From contig CM033715.1 of the NCBI GenBank assembly GCA_019671005.1, forward strand, positions 4,526,001-4,590,000: a stretch of 64,000 bases of DNA, read 5' to 3'. Of the stretch, positions 21,497 through 33,864 are shown one piece after another. Under the pieces are notes generated by a model that saw nothing but the letters and a program-made list of their open reading frames with translations, was not told where the DNA came from and did no database searches. Positions within the stretch are counted from its first letter, which is position 1; each line of letters opens with the position of its first letter. Origin of the DNA: Hibiscus mutabilis (Eukaryota; Streptophyta; Magnoliopsida; Malvales; Malvaceae). The translations under genes were made by a program, and so were the position numbers.

Positions 21497-24400
21497 TGTA
21501 ACACCCCTCGCCCGGGTTAGGAGCGAGAAGCGTTACGACTAGAAAACGAGCAAGTAAAATGAAAATAAGGGTCAATTAAAATTTTCTTTTAAAACTCATC
21601 TCTAATAAATGAGTTACTTGTCTAACAAGATATTATTGCGATCAATCTTGATTAAGTTTACATTCATTTTAGGTTACCGATCTGATTTAAACACAAGTGT
21701 TTCCCATTCATGCTTGTTACCATTTACAATTCAAGTGACAACTAAGGCATTCGAACTACAAATAACAAACATGGCAAATCAATTTCATTTTCATTTAGAG
21801 TATAAGCGCAACACAAGATGAATTCAAAACCAAGCAAGTATAGTTACTAGGTCTTGTTTATTTAGATTAATTTATATATGAATTCCTATCATAGTCTAAC
21901 AATCTAACGTAGCATTCTCTTATATCCATTCTACATGACTTGAAAATACTAGCATACATGAACCTAAGAATCACATAAGCAATCATACAAATCATAGCCA
22001 ATTCAAATGTTTCAAGAAGCATAACATCAAGGGATCATTTACATACAATTCAATCATATATCCATTCAAGCATTTCAAGCATATATTATCATAGGCAATC
22101 ACAAGCTTCAAGCAATTCCATTTTAATCACCCCATGGCATATTCGAATCTCAAGAAAACCTTATATTTACATACCAAGTTCATTAAGCCAAAAGCAAATA
22201 CATATATACAATATTTTAACAAAACATGATGCATATGAACAAGTCTAAATCTACCTATGTGCCACCACCTAGGAGAATTCAATATAGCTACAAACCATAC
22301 TTCAAGCTTCGAATATCTTGCTTTGGTTACAAGAAAGATAGCTTAAAGGTCAAGGTATCATTCGGAATAACTTTAACCTGAGGTTTGGGAAGAGTGATAA
22401 GTACATAATGTACTTAGTAAGGTAGTATCTAGAACTAGCAGCTTATCAAGTTTAGGGTCTTTAATTCAATTACCACTTAATCAAGTTAGTTTGAAGCATA
22501 ACTTAGAGTTCAATCATCAATCGAGTATACAATCACACAATGATCAAGGGGTTCATTTCAAGGGTTTACCTTACACATTCAACAAGCATCTCATATTCAA
22601 AAACTAGGCATCAATCAAGTGTTCAATCATTTCATTCGATTTAAGCCACCAAACTAGACAATCAAACCTTCCTAATTAATTTAGATTCATTTATACTTTA
22701 ACTTATCTTTCGAGTAACAAGTAGTCTTAACCTTCCATTTATCAAGTGTCTTAATTGACCTTTTACTTATATACATCACTCAAATCATTTCTTTTACTTC
22801 ATAGCATGTAAACTTATTAGACTATTTGGTTAAGCCTAGTATTTTATATTAGTTAGCTCTTGTCTTGGTTTCAAGTATAATTATCTAAGGTGATTAACTA
22901 TTCAAAGTCAAGAGTACAATTAGGGCAGTAACCAAAACTGTCCAAACTGTTTACAATACAGTTTACAAAACTATCCAAATCACCTAGACTACTACTGTCA
23001 GACAGCTTGTGCACTGTTTACTTAAACATACATAATTTTCATTCCGTACGTCAAAATTTCAATTAGTTTAGACCGTTTGAAAGCTTACTTAACCCTCTTT
23101 AAAACCGTTTAGACATTTCATTTTAATGTCTTTCCAATTAATACAGTTTTTAGTTTCAAGACAGGGCAATTGCATTTCTGGACAATTTGCACTGTCCAGA
23201 GGTTTTCATTTCCAGATTCCAGCTTACAAATCAAAATTCAATTCTGTTTTCTCCTAATGAAAATAGACATATTAAGGTTCATTCCATATAAATTTCAGCC
23301 CTTAATTCGACCTATACAATTTATGGTGATTTTCAAAGTTGCTGCCCAGAACGGAGTTTTCTGGGCAGATTTCACTAGACTTGATTTTAGCTTCATTATT
23401 TACCTAGACTATGCTTCTAACATTATTATTCAACATATACACATATTCTTACTAGTCTAGGTCATTCCAATTTACCTATTAATGGGATTAAAACAGGCTT
23501 CATAGTACTATGTTCGAATTAATCCATTCGATCAACAACATCCCTTTAATTTACTATTTAAGCAGTCCATCATCTAGTCTTAGCCCATTCAATTACATGT
23601 AGTTATGGTTCATTTTAATCCATTAAACTAGAATGAATAATCCCTTATGTTAAATCTAGACTTCTAATTCATTTTAGATTTAGTCCAAGCCCAATTTCAT
23701 TTCATGCACTTTGTTCTAACAATTCAAGCAAAACAAGTAACATATTTCTTTTCAAATTTTTAGGATCTTTATTTCAAGCATAACTTATTTAGGCTTCAAT
23801 TCAATTTTAGCAAATCTTAGATAGTCCACAAGGTACTATTCAAATAGCTCTTAGCACCACAAGATCAAACATTTCAATTTAAGTTTTATACTACACCAAT
23901 CAAGCAAAGATCACAACCACAAGAATTACACAACTTCAAGTAAGGAATCATATGATTTCTTTCAAATAGGTGCCTTATATTACCATGTATGTTTTCAAGT
24001 TACAAGCAAACTTAGATTATCAAGTTTACCAATTCAACCATGTATATTCCTTACTTTACAAGTCATTGTCAAGAAACATGAGCATACATATTCATTCAAG
24101 TTTAGTTTGGCTCATTCTTAATCTTATTGACATGTTTTGTTTATTTTAATCAAGTTTAACCATGTTAAGCTTTAATCAAGAAAAGTCAAGTCCTAGCTAG
24201 TTCATCTAGCATCATTCGATTACAAGCAAGTAACCATTTCAAGTAACCATTGTTTTTAGCAAAGATCAAACAAATCAAGCAAGAAGGACATCACATCCAT
24301 TCAAGGTGACCATATACCTTATTACTTATCTTTCAAGTAACATGCAATTCAAGTTAACATGTTTACCATTTTACTCATGTGAATTCATTACTCTACCATT

Positions 24401-24912
24401 CATTATCAAGAATCAAGTTTGATCACTCTTCATTCATGATTACAAGTCTTTGTTTCAAGTTCATTTATTCTTGTTTTGCCTTGGTAGATAGTAGGACTAG
24501 GTAATCAAGTCTCAAGTGGGTACACAAAGTACCTATCAAGTTGGTACACAAAGTACCTAGCAAGTGGGTACACAAAATACCTAAACAAGAAGGTGTCCAC
24601 AACACCACACAAGTGGGTACACAAAGTACCTAGCAAGATGATGCCCAAGGCATCTAATAAGAAGGTGTCTATAACACCAAGCAAGGTGGTACACAAAGTA
24701 CCTAACATGACGAGCTCTAGACTCTAAGGCATGTCGTTCTACCTAAGAACAACTAGCAACTAAGGACTTATTGAATCTTTTATTATCAATCAATCACACA
24801 TCAAGTTTTTAAGCATCAAGCAATTCAAGATCAAATTGATTTTAAGCCTTTAAGCCGTGTGAACCTTAATTCATTTTACAAGTGATCAAGAATTTCAAGC
24901 ATCAAGTAAGGT
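21497..24912 (-). mobile_element. Tekay-type LTR block, downstream part (TSD CTGAT)
   Basis: The plus strand starts TGTAACACCCCTCGCCC at 21497, preceded by CTGAT (21492-21496); the other end of the block at 33068 is followed by CTGAT (33069-33073). Parts resemble the solo LTR at 10386 in reverse, but order is not collinear. The zone 22960-23400 matches LTR positions about 1,000-1,400, as does 31740-31830, so two cut LTRs seem fused with the internal region lost. No protein domain was found. Confidence 0.75.
24519..24750 (-). repeat. Array of nine 15-nt mini-hairpins with varying stems
   Basis: Modules of 5-bp stem, 5-nt loop, 5-bp stem: GGTAC/GTACC at 24519, 24543, 24616 and 24688 (24567 has one mismatch), GGTGT/ACACC at 24592 and 24664, GATGC/GCATC at 24640, GTTCT/AGAAC at 24736. 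Most are linked by CAAG-type spacers, repeating about every 24 bp. Stems change in both arms together. Confidence 0.9.
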
Positions 24913-26297
24913 TGTTAAGTGTTCAAAAGTACTATTTTTATTACCCTTTTTAATCATATTATTGTTAGACTTAGGCTCATATTAGTTGCATAATTAGTCA
25001 TTCATGCATTAATTCATGTTTCTTTCTACCATTGAGCTTGATTACATAACTTGGTGATTTTTGGGGGAAAAGATACTACTTTGGTGTGTTTTTTGTGTGC
25101 AGAATCAGTTGCCAAAGCAAGACTGGAACCAATAGCCAGGGCAATACAAGAAGGAGATGCCGACGCAGTTGCCAGGGCAGTGCATGAAGGAGATGCCGAC
25201 GTAGTTGCCAGGGCAGTGCATGAAGGTTATGCCGAGCTAGTTGCCAGAGCAATTTTCGACAATAGAAAAAGATGATGTGGCACTCGAATTGATGACTAGA
25301 TAAAGCCCAATATGACGTGGAAGAAGATAAATCCTAGAAGAATTGGAGATTCAAAGAGAGATTAAATCCCAAAGAAGATAGAAGAAGATCTAGAAGGAAT
25401 TTAAATATAATAAAGAATTATATTCTTTTAAAGTATTTAATTCCAACTTAACTTCTTCCTCAAGAAAGAATTTGACCTAACCATCTCCTATAAAAAGAAC
25501 CCTTAGCCGCCTATTTCAACAAGTTTGGGGGGAGAGGAAGTCGAATTTGAGAGATTGAGGGCTGCTCTATTTCTTTATTCGAGTCATGTTGAGTAGATTT
25601 TATTGTATATTCTTTTTACACCCAGCCATGAACTAAACTTGTTTGGCTTGGATTATTGTGTTTTTGTGGTTGTGAATTGTTTGGATTTTGTTTAGGTTTT
25701 TGAGTTGCAATTCAATTTTCAAAGTTAGTTCATTCTTGGTTCTTAACATTGGTTGTGAGTGAATTGGGAGAGGATCTCGGAATTCAATCATCTATTTATC
25801 TAATATCGGGAGAGTTAGATTCAAGAAATGAATGAGCATGGTTTTCATACAAACAGAAGTTGGTGAAGACTAATTTAGCTTAGGGATAAGTTACGAATTT
25901 CAACGGCTAAGAGGAGCGTAAGATTGGTTGTTGTTCACCCTTGGTTCACGCAGGGATGTATTATCAAGACGTGTGCAATTAACAGAATTGCCCTGGCAAT
26001 CAACTAGGCAATCGTAACAGAATTGCCCTGGTAATCCGGCTGCTACTCAATCACCACGACGGACCATTCGATCATCACTCAACAACTCACGATAATCCAA
26101 CCTAACCTCTCATCCTATCTTTATTTAATTGTTATTTTATTTTTATTGTTAATTCATCATTATTATTTAATTCTTGAAACATTTGTAGTGACTTAAGCAA
26201 AGTGGCCCAAACCAATCCCTGTGGAGACGATACTTATCATTTATTACTTGCGACGTGTACACTTGCACCATTTGCGTAGCACTCAATACGCGCAACA
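24913..26297 (+). repeat. Element B left LTR, 1,385 bp
   Basis: Starts TGTTAAGTGTTC (sister LTRs start TGATAAGTGTTC) and ends CGCAACA. It contains a 36-bp tandem repeat (12 codons, ARAVHEGDADAV type; 25130-25250), a TATA-like TATAAAAA (25489-25496), and TTGCCNNGGCAA motifs at 25988 and (one mismatch) 26023. Confidence 0.85.
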
Positions 26298-26303
26298 AGT
26301 TTT

Positions 26304-26321
26304 TGGCCCCGTTGCCGGGGA
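26304..26321 (+). other. Element B primer binding site (tRNA-Asp type)
   Basis: TGGCCCCGTTGCCGGGGA follows the LTR end after six bases. It differs by one base from the Athila tRNA-Asp site (TGGCGCCGTTGCCGGGGA). Confidence 0.85.
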
Positions 26322-26441
26322 TTGGCAATTGGTGTTAGTTGTTTTTGTTATTGCATTTTTTCTTAGTTTTACTAACTTTTCTTTTTGTTTGTTCTATCAA
26401 AAAAAATATTTCAGGTGCGCTACAAGTTAAGGGACATCAAC

Positions 26442-27909
26442 ATGTTGGGAAATAAACGCCGATCTATTCTAGAGTTGATGTAGGAAGATAGGAATCAATC
26501 CACTCAAGAATTTCTTACACCCTTCGATGATTACCTATACCAACCGAGAAAAGCCCAAAGAGCCTATCCCATGGAAAACTCTCGTGCTATGTATGGAGAA
26601 CATCATGTGTTTGAAAATTGCCCTCACATTTTCGATGCATATGACTACATGGAGAACCATAGATGGAACCAGCAGCAGAATGCTTCATGGTATGATCAAA
26701 AAGCTTAATTTTTTCCATAACAATTTTGTTGCAGCAACAGACATGCCTCAGCAATGTAGTCCTTATCAGCAGCCTAGTGTCACGGCAAAAGATATGCCAT
26801 GACAATGTAGTCCTTTTCAAGAGCATTCCAATTCCTTGGAGGAAACGTTGCTAACTTCCTTGGCTAGAATTGACGGATCAATTGAAGAGATTCGAGAGCT
26901 ATCAAAGAAAATGGATATGAGGATAGCTCAGTGGGATGCACCCTTGAGGGATTCAGAAGATCAATTGAGGAGATCCACATATGCCATGGATAACATGCCC
27001 TAACAATCAATTGCTAGGGATACTGAAATCCTAAGGCAAGATGAGAAAGAGCAATACAAGGAGAGATCCCCGATATGTGAGGATAAATTAAAACCTCCAA
27101 GTCAAGAGCCTGCCAATGAGAAAGACTGCCCAACACTTGATGAGCCTGGGCAACAAATTGCCACATCAATGATTGAGGAGCCTGAACAGAGCAATGCCGC
27201 GACAACACTCAGTGAAGCTGAGAACAACAATACTATAGCAAATTTTGAGGAACATGATGCCCAGAAGGTTACAACGTTGATGTTAAAGCAGGAATCTGTA
27301 GATTGCTCTCATCTACAGTTGCCACGACAATTGCACGACCACATGCAAGATCAACGAGATGATAATACTTTGTCAATGGAATATGAGCAGGTAATGGTTG
27401 AACCTTTCGAATTCTTTAAAAACTCACCTCGTCCATTGCAGGTATGTCTTGAGGAACCGATGTTGGTAGATTTAAAGCCATCGAAATCTCTACTGATGGA
27501 GATGTTTGAAAGGCCAAAAGAAAATGGTGTTTGGATTCGTAAAGCTTTTCAGAAAATTGATTTTTCCCTTGATTTACGGTAAATTTTGGCGACTAATTAC
27601 CACGGCAATTGGCTTGAGCAGCAATTGCCACGACAACAAAGGCTACATCCAACCATGATAGAAGTCGACAAGAATGAGGTAATTGAATGGTTGGGAATGG
27701 ATATAATTTTTCCTATTAATATATTTGTGCCTTCAGGAACAGTAGCAAGGTGGAGGGCATGCATGGACTACAAGGGAACACGGAAGAAAGACACGTCCAC
27801 CATGGTAACACAAAGGGGAGTAGCTGCGAGCACATTGGCCCAACTCTTTTTGGGCAATATTATCACTCGATGGAGGGTGCATATGGACTATAAGAAGTAT
27901 CAGAAATGA
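26442..27909 (+). pseudogene. Element B gag-like and RT-remnant frames
   Basis: Starts ATG 26442 (MLGNKRRSILELM, then TAG). The zinc-knuckle region near 26585-26625 reads MYGEHHVFENC where element C has CAMCGEHHVFENC, so two zinc cysteines are lost. A longer open stretch (27169-27582) holds PRPLQVCLEEPMLVDLKPS and ENGVWIRKAFQKI. A further stretch (27586-27909) holds MIEVDKNEVIEWL and WRACMDYKGT, which look like worn forms of Athila RT text (VVMKEIIKWLDASIIYPIS and the VDYRKLNK block). No catalytic RT, RNase H or integrase remains. Compared with C it has more stops in gag. Confidence 0.7.
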
Positions 27910-28859
27910 CCCTCCTCAAGTTTTCTTGGATATGCAGTAACCTTAGAAGATGTATGAAAATGTTCTTTCTAAGAAATTTTAATTTTTGTTTTTAATTTTT
28001 GAAACTTTATTTTATTTTTGGTTATTTTTGTTTTTTTGTTCTTTATTTATTTTTTGAAATTTTAGGAGATATTTTATATTTTTGTCTACAGTGTTCTTTA
28101 GTTTTTAGGTTTTCTTTTCTTTTCCACAACAAGACTCACAACCACCATGCTAAGGAAATTCCCTGCTGACTACTTGCCACGGCAACCGCAACAGAGGATG
28201 CCACGACAACCGCAACAGAGGATGCCCCGGAAACTACCTCAGCAGTTGCCACGACAACAGAAACTGGCGATGCCCAGGCAACAACAATGGCTTTGGCAAC
28301 TACTGATGCCCAGGCAACTGAACCTGCCTCGGCAAACATGGATCAAATCAAAGCAATGCTATTCACGCAGTACCAGCCATAAACATTCAACCACCAACCG
28401 AAAAATGAATCAAGCAAACGGCACGAAGGAAACTTATCACTCGAGGTGACGACCTCTCCGACTAACTCATTTCATTTAGTTTCTTTTAAATTTTGTTTCA
28501 TTTTTACATGCATTGAGGACAATGTTTCTCTCGAGTTTGAGGGGGTGTTGGTTTCTAGTTAGTTTCATGTTTAGTTGCATTCATCTTTAGCAATCACATA
28601 TAGGTTGCATATGTTACTTGTCATGCCTTTGATTGGATTTAATTGCTTAAGACTTATTGATTACCCAATGATGAATTTTGCCACTACACTTAATTGAAAG
28701 AACCTTTAATTTTAGGATTGCATGAAAAGAACTTAGAATTTTACTATGATGCTGAATTTTTTACACGGTTGTGGCTTGTTGATTGAAAGAAACTTAGTGA
28801 ACTTAGGTTGATTAAAATTTGGGTAAATTTAAAATTGAAAATTAAAAGTTAAATTCTTG

Positions 28860-28995
28860 CTATAGGTGCCCGAAACTGGCTCTAGTAGTTAATGCACATT
28901 AAAGAATCACTAGAGGTGCCCGAAATTGGCTCTAGTCGACTAAAATAAAATGAGAAATTGCTTACTTTGCTAGAGGTGCCCGAAATTGGCTCTAG
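28860..28995 (+). repeat. Three 26-nt 3'-UTR hairpins (element B)
   Basis: Copies at 28860-28885, 28910-28935 and 28970-28995. Each starts CTAGAGGTGCCC (first copy CTATAG...) and ends TTGGCTCTAG; arms CTAGAG/CTCTAG plus GCC/GGC can pair. Confidence 0.88.
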
Positions 28996-29249
28996 TGAAT
29001 ATAAAAATAAATGCACCGGTAATTAAATTGATAAAAGCCTATTGTTCACATAGAATCTTGAAAATCAACTTGTACACAACTACGCACACACATTGTCACG
29101 AGCATTATAGTTTGATTCTGGGTAGTTTTAGTGCTATTCGAAAAATTATAGTTTCGAGGTTTGAATTCAAGTTTGAAGCATGTCCTTGATGATTAAAGTC
29201 TTGGCAGGTAATTGTTAGTTTGCATTGCTTGAGGACAAGCAATAGTCTG

Positions 29250-29259
29250 AGTTTGGGGG
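29250..29259 (+). other. Element B polypurine tract
   Basis: AGTTTGGGGG directly before the right LTR; the same word precedes the 3' LTRs of elements A and C. Confidence 0.8.
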
Positions 29260-30849
29260 TGCGTTAAGTGTTCAAAAGTACTATTTTTATTACCCTTTTT
29301 ACTCATATTATTGTTAGACTTAGGCTCATATTAGTTGCATAATTAGTCATTCATGCATTAATTCAAGTTTCTTTCCACCGTTGAGCTTGATTACATAACT
29401 TGGTGATTTTTGTGGAAAAAGATACTGCGTTGGTGTGTTTTTGTGTGTCCGGAATCAGTTGCCAAAGCAAGACTGAAACCAATAGCCAGGGCAATACAAG
29501 AAGGAGATGCCGACGCAGTTGCCAGGGCAGTGCATGAAGGAGATGCCGACGCAGTTGCCAGGGCAGTGCATGAAGGTTATGCCGAGCTAGTTGCCAGGGC
29601 AATTGTCGATAATGGAAAAAGATGATGTGGCACTTGAATTGATGACTAGATAAAGCCCAATATGACGTGGAAGAAGATAAATCCTAAAATAATTGGAGAT
29701 TCAAAGAGAGATTAAATCCCAAAGAAGATAGGAGAAGATTTAGAAGGAATTTAAATATAATAAAGAATTATATTCTTTTAAAGTATTTAATTCTAACTTA
29801 ACTTCCTCCTCAAGAAAGACTTTGACCTAACCATCTCCTATATAAAGAACCCCTAGTCGCCTATTTCAACAAGTTTGGGGGGAGAGGAAGTCGAATTTGA
29901 GAGATCGAGGGCTGGTCTATATCTTTATTCGAGTCATGTTGGGTAGATTTTATTGTATATTCTTTTTACACCCAGCCATGAACTAAACTTGTTTGGCTTG
30001 GATTATTGTGTTTTTGTGGTTGTGAATTGTTTGGATTTTGTTTAGGTTTGAGTTGCAATTCAATTTTCAAAGTTTGTTCATTCTTGGTTCTTAACATTGG
30101 TTGCGAGTGAATTGGGAGAGGATCTCATAATTCAATCATCTATTTATCTAATATCGGGAGAGTTAGATTCAAGAAACGAATGAGCATGGTTTTCATACAA
30201 ACAGAATTTGGTGAAGACTAATTCGGCTTAGGGATAAGTTACGAATTTCAACGGCTAAGAGGAGCGCAAGATTGGTTGTTGTTCACCCTTGGTTCAAGCA
30301 GGGATGTATTATCAAGACGTGTGCAATTAACAGTATTTCGCGTTAGGGATAACGAGGAATCGTTGAAGAACGCTTCGTCAAACTTTGGAAGTGGATGCTC
30401 AATTTCCCAAGCAATCGACCCATTCTTAATTGCCTAGACAATCGCGGGAGCATTGCCCAGGCAATCCTATCAGACAACGCGGGGGAATTGCCCTGGCAAC
30501 TGACCAGGCAACACGGCAGAATCAACCAGGCAATTGCAACCAAATTGACCTGGCAATCGTAATAGAATTGCCCTGGCAATCCGGCTGCTACTCAATCACC
30601 ACGACGGACCATTCGATCATCACTCCACAACTCACGATAATCCAACCTAACCTCTCTTCCTATCTTTATTTAATTGTTATTTTATTTTTATTGTTAATTC
30701 ATCATTATTATTTAATTCTTGAAACATTTGCAGTGACTTAAGCAAAGTGGCCCAAACCAATCCCTGTGGAGACGATACTCGATACTTATCATTTATTACT
30801 TGCGACGTGTACACTTGCACCATTTGTGTAGCACTCAATACGCGCAACA
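29260..30849 (+). repeat. Element B right LTR, 1,590 bp
   Basis: Starts TGCGTTAAGTGTTC and ends CGCAACA. The 36-bp repeat (29495-29602), a TATATAAAG box (29839-29847) and the motif-rich zone 30430-30579 are complete here. Exact TTGCCNNGGCAA copies are at 29591, 30453, 30488 and 30568. Confidence 0.88.
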
Positions 30850-33068
30850 AGTTTTTGAGTGACTCAAACCTTCAAGCAATTCGAACAAGCCATTCAAGAC
30901 AAGGTAGCACGTTTCGTTCATTTTCATTAGGTATCAAGCAAGAATTTTTCTTAACCATTCATGTAGTATTCAAATGGTCTTATTAAGCATTTGTTTCATA
31001 GTCTAGCTTTAGTATCAAGTTATTTACATATCCAGCATTCAATAGTTCCAAGTGTATATTCAATTTAAATGTCCATTAGCTATCAAGCAAGGTCATGTAG
31101 TCAATCAAATGTTTAAATCACAATCACTTAAGTATCAAGCTTATCCAAGTTTAATTATTTGATAGTCAAGCACATTCAAGTTCAAGCCTTATTCTTCAAG
31201 GTTATGATCGCCCTTAAGTTAATTAGAGCCTTAGCTCAAGTGATATGTATCATTCTGGTATTGTCAAGTACATATATTCATGTTTTAGGTTATCAAGCAT
31301 GTTTATCCTAGACATATCAAGAAGCATTCAAATAAAGCATTCAAGAATTCAAGTAAATTCAAACAATGGTCACATAGTTCATTTGCATGGCCAAAATTAC
31401 ATCAAGCATATCTCATTAATCCAATTTCCATTTAAGCATTCTTCCCTTATACATTTACCGAATAGAATTTAGGTTCATTTCACGACAATTCCATATCAAC
31501 AAGGTAACAACTGTAATTGGTTAGGACCTAAGTCATAACCCTAAGTAAAGCTACACTCACCTTGTATCCCGAAGTTACGGGATACCCGAATCCTCATTCA
31601 TATCCCGATACTTATCCATCCTTTCTATCATTTTCTTAATCTAGTATAAAAACAATGCAAGCATGTATTAGAACCAAATCAAACTCAATTTACACATGCA
31701 TTCCATTTCAAGCAAACATGCCATTACAAACACTAATACTGTTTTCTGCTTCTGGCAGTTTGCAGACTAGTTACTATTTTTCTCATATCTTTTAATCTAT
31801 ACGTCAGAATTTCGACCCGTTTATACCGTTGGAAAGCTAACTTAATTATCTATCCATCCATATATGGATCATATTTTTAGCCCTTCTACATCAATACAGT
31901 TTTTTAGTTAAAGACGGGTCAATTTACAGTTTCAAAACTACCCAGATTACACTTAGGTCCACTTTAGTAAGCTAATTAGCCTATGACCCTTATTCCATTA
32001 AATATATTCCTTTTAGACCTTCGTTACCCTGTTTTTACCCTGTTTTTACCAGTCAAGATTGGTCCCAAAATAATCCATTTCAGTCCTTAAATTAACAGTT
32101 TTTCCAGAACAGTCCATATTTCACTAATTCTGCCAATTACACTATAAGCAACTCATTTAGCTACAATTCATGCAATTCGAGTTATCCAGCATTCATTTTA
32201 ACCTTTCCCCTGTTTTAAACTAAATTTTCTAGCATTTAATCTTATCCATTTCAACCCCGAATTCAATGATTTATTCAAAACAGTCCCTAGTCAAGTTTAT
32301 AGCAACAAGTGTGACTAGTTTAGTTACTAGGTCCATTTCCAGCATTTAGACACCATTTCTAATTGTTTAATGACCCAATTCATTTTATATACAAGTTGTT
32401 CCAGCAATCTTTCATTCAATTAAATCTAAATTCCAATCTAATAGCAATTCGAACCATTCTACTAGTCTAGGGTTCATACAAGCCATTGTTCTCATGCATG
32501 TTAACATATTCGTTACCAATTTAGCAACCTATCAAGTTTTGATATAGTCTCAGTTCACATATACTCTTCTACCTTCTCATCTAACATACATGCATTTCTA
32601 GTTTATACACAATAACTACTTGAATCAAGAAGGGAATAACCAAGATTTTACCTTCCTAGCTTGATTATCAAGTAAAATCCCTAGCATGCAAGCTCCAATT
32701 CCTTTCAATGGAGTTTTTTTTTTTTTTTTTTATCAAAATCTCTCTCTAATTTCTCTTCTCTCAATTCGGCTAGTAAGGAAATTGAAGAAGATGATATAAC
32801 TTAGTGGATTTAGGAAGTTACTAATTTGTCCTTAATTAGTCATCAACTATAGGATTAATCAAGGGCATTTAAGGAACTAAGAATTTTAGCATGCAAGCTT
32901 TAACTTTCTTATTTAATTCGGTTTAGTCATCTTAATTGGGTCACCATTCTTTCAATTTCTTTCATTTAGGTCCTTACTCATCCTAATTAACTTAGGATTA
33001 AATTCAATTGAACTAGAAAATCAAGTTACTAGTCCCAAAACTTCTAGGCTATAGTTTAGGGTATTACA
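30850..33068 (-). mobile_element. Tekay-type LTR block, upstream part (LTR start on minus strand)
   Basis: On the minus strand the LTR begins TGTAATACCCTAAAC at 33068, next to the duplication CTGAT (33069-33073). The first 1.3 kb matches the start of the solo LTR at 10386 in order and spacing. A poly-T run lies at 32717-32735. No gene was found. Confidence 0.8.
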
Positions 33069-33861
33069 CTGATGCCATTTTCCTGATCATTTTCTTTTCA
33101 TTCTCTGTAGCTTGAGGCAGGTATTGCTGGAATTTTACATATTGCAAGATGTCATGATGCCATGGCAATCCATCCATTTCTTCTTCCACATTATAACAAT
33201 GGGCTGGGGAATCTAGCATACATAATCTGATGGGCACCATCTCTGAACCCTCATTTACCTTAAACATGGCGGTCAAGGTGGCTAAAGCATCAGCCATTTG
33301 TTTGTCTTCTCTGGGGAGATATTTGAAAGTGATCTCATCAAATTCCTTGGTCAATTCAAGGACCAGCTTGTGGTATCCCAACAACTTTGCATCTTTTGTC
33401 TCCCATTCGCCACGTATTTGATAAATGACTAATGCCAAGTCCCCGAAAACTCTTAATGTACGAATTTTCCTTCTTATAGCTTCTCTTAGCCCCATTATAC
33501 AAGCCTCAAACTCCGCCATGTTATTAGTGCAGAAGAACTTCAAACGACTGGTAAAAGGGTAATAATTTCCTTCTGGCGAAACCAAAACTGCCCCTATACC
33601 ATTTCCTAATGCATTTGCTGCACCATCAAAGTTCATAATCCAAGATTCTATTGAAGCTTCATCATCTTCTGTGATACACATCAAGTCTTCATCAGGAAAA
33701 TTAAAGTTTAATGCTTCATAGTCATCACAAGCGTGACTTGCCAAAAAGTCTGCTATGGCACTCCCTTTTATCGCTTTTTGGCTCACATACTGGATATCAA
33801 ATTCTGACAATAACATTTGCCAACGCGCTAACCTTCCTGATAAGGCTGGAGCTTCCATCAT
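33069..33861 (-). pseudogene. Tat second (archaeal-type) RNase H
   Basis: Extra RNase H domain placed after RT-RNase H and before integrase, a hallmark of the Tat lineage. Visible in order: SEFDIQYVSQKAIKGSAIADF (tail of the tether region, about 33800), NFDGAANALGNGIGAVLVSP with the first Asp (33640-33590), NNMAEFEACIMGL with the Glu (33520-33485), FGDLALVIYQI with the third Asp (33440-33420) and LPREDKQMADALATL with the last Asp (33320-33270). A TAG just upstream (about 33862-33870) parts it from the RT frame. The 3' end is cut at 33069 by the Tekay LTR block. All four acidic positions seem kept. Confidence 0.85.
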
Positions 33862-33864
33862 GAA

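Larger units (their letters stand above)
27910..29259 (+). other. Element B 3' untranslated region
   Basis: No gene. 28170-28340 is packed with TGCCNNGGCA-type motifs (TTGCCACGGCAA at 28174), which read as LPRQ/MPRQ strings in one frame. 28860-28995 holds three 26-nt hairpins. A second purine run (GTTTGAGGGGGTG, about 28535-28548) may be an internal polypurine tract. Confidence 0.75.
24913..30849 (+). mobile_element. Element B: non-autonomous Athila-type LTR retrotransposon
   Basis: 5.9 kb, with LTRs 24913-26297 and 29260-30849, a tRNA-Asp primer site, a polypurine tract and an internal region holding a gag scrap and RT scraps only. It is closely related to element C (51562-57301) in LTR, internal frames and 3' UTR hairpins, and shares LTR ends with Athila element A. 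No 5-bp target duplication is visible (AAGGT on the left; AGTTT on the right). The left LTR lacks about 205 bp present in the right LTR. It lies inside the Tekay LTR block 21497-33068. Confidence 0.85.

Noticed and set aside
28136..28449. Frames with MPRQ/LPRQ or Val/Ala-rich strings as genuine proteins.
   Set aside because: They are translations of the dispersed TGCCNNGGCA motif on either strand, with no domain and no frame conservation against element C.
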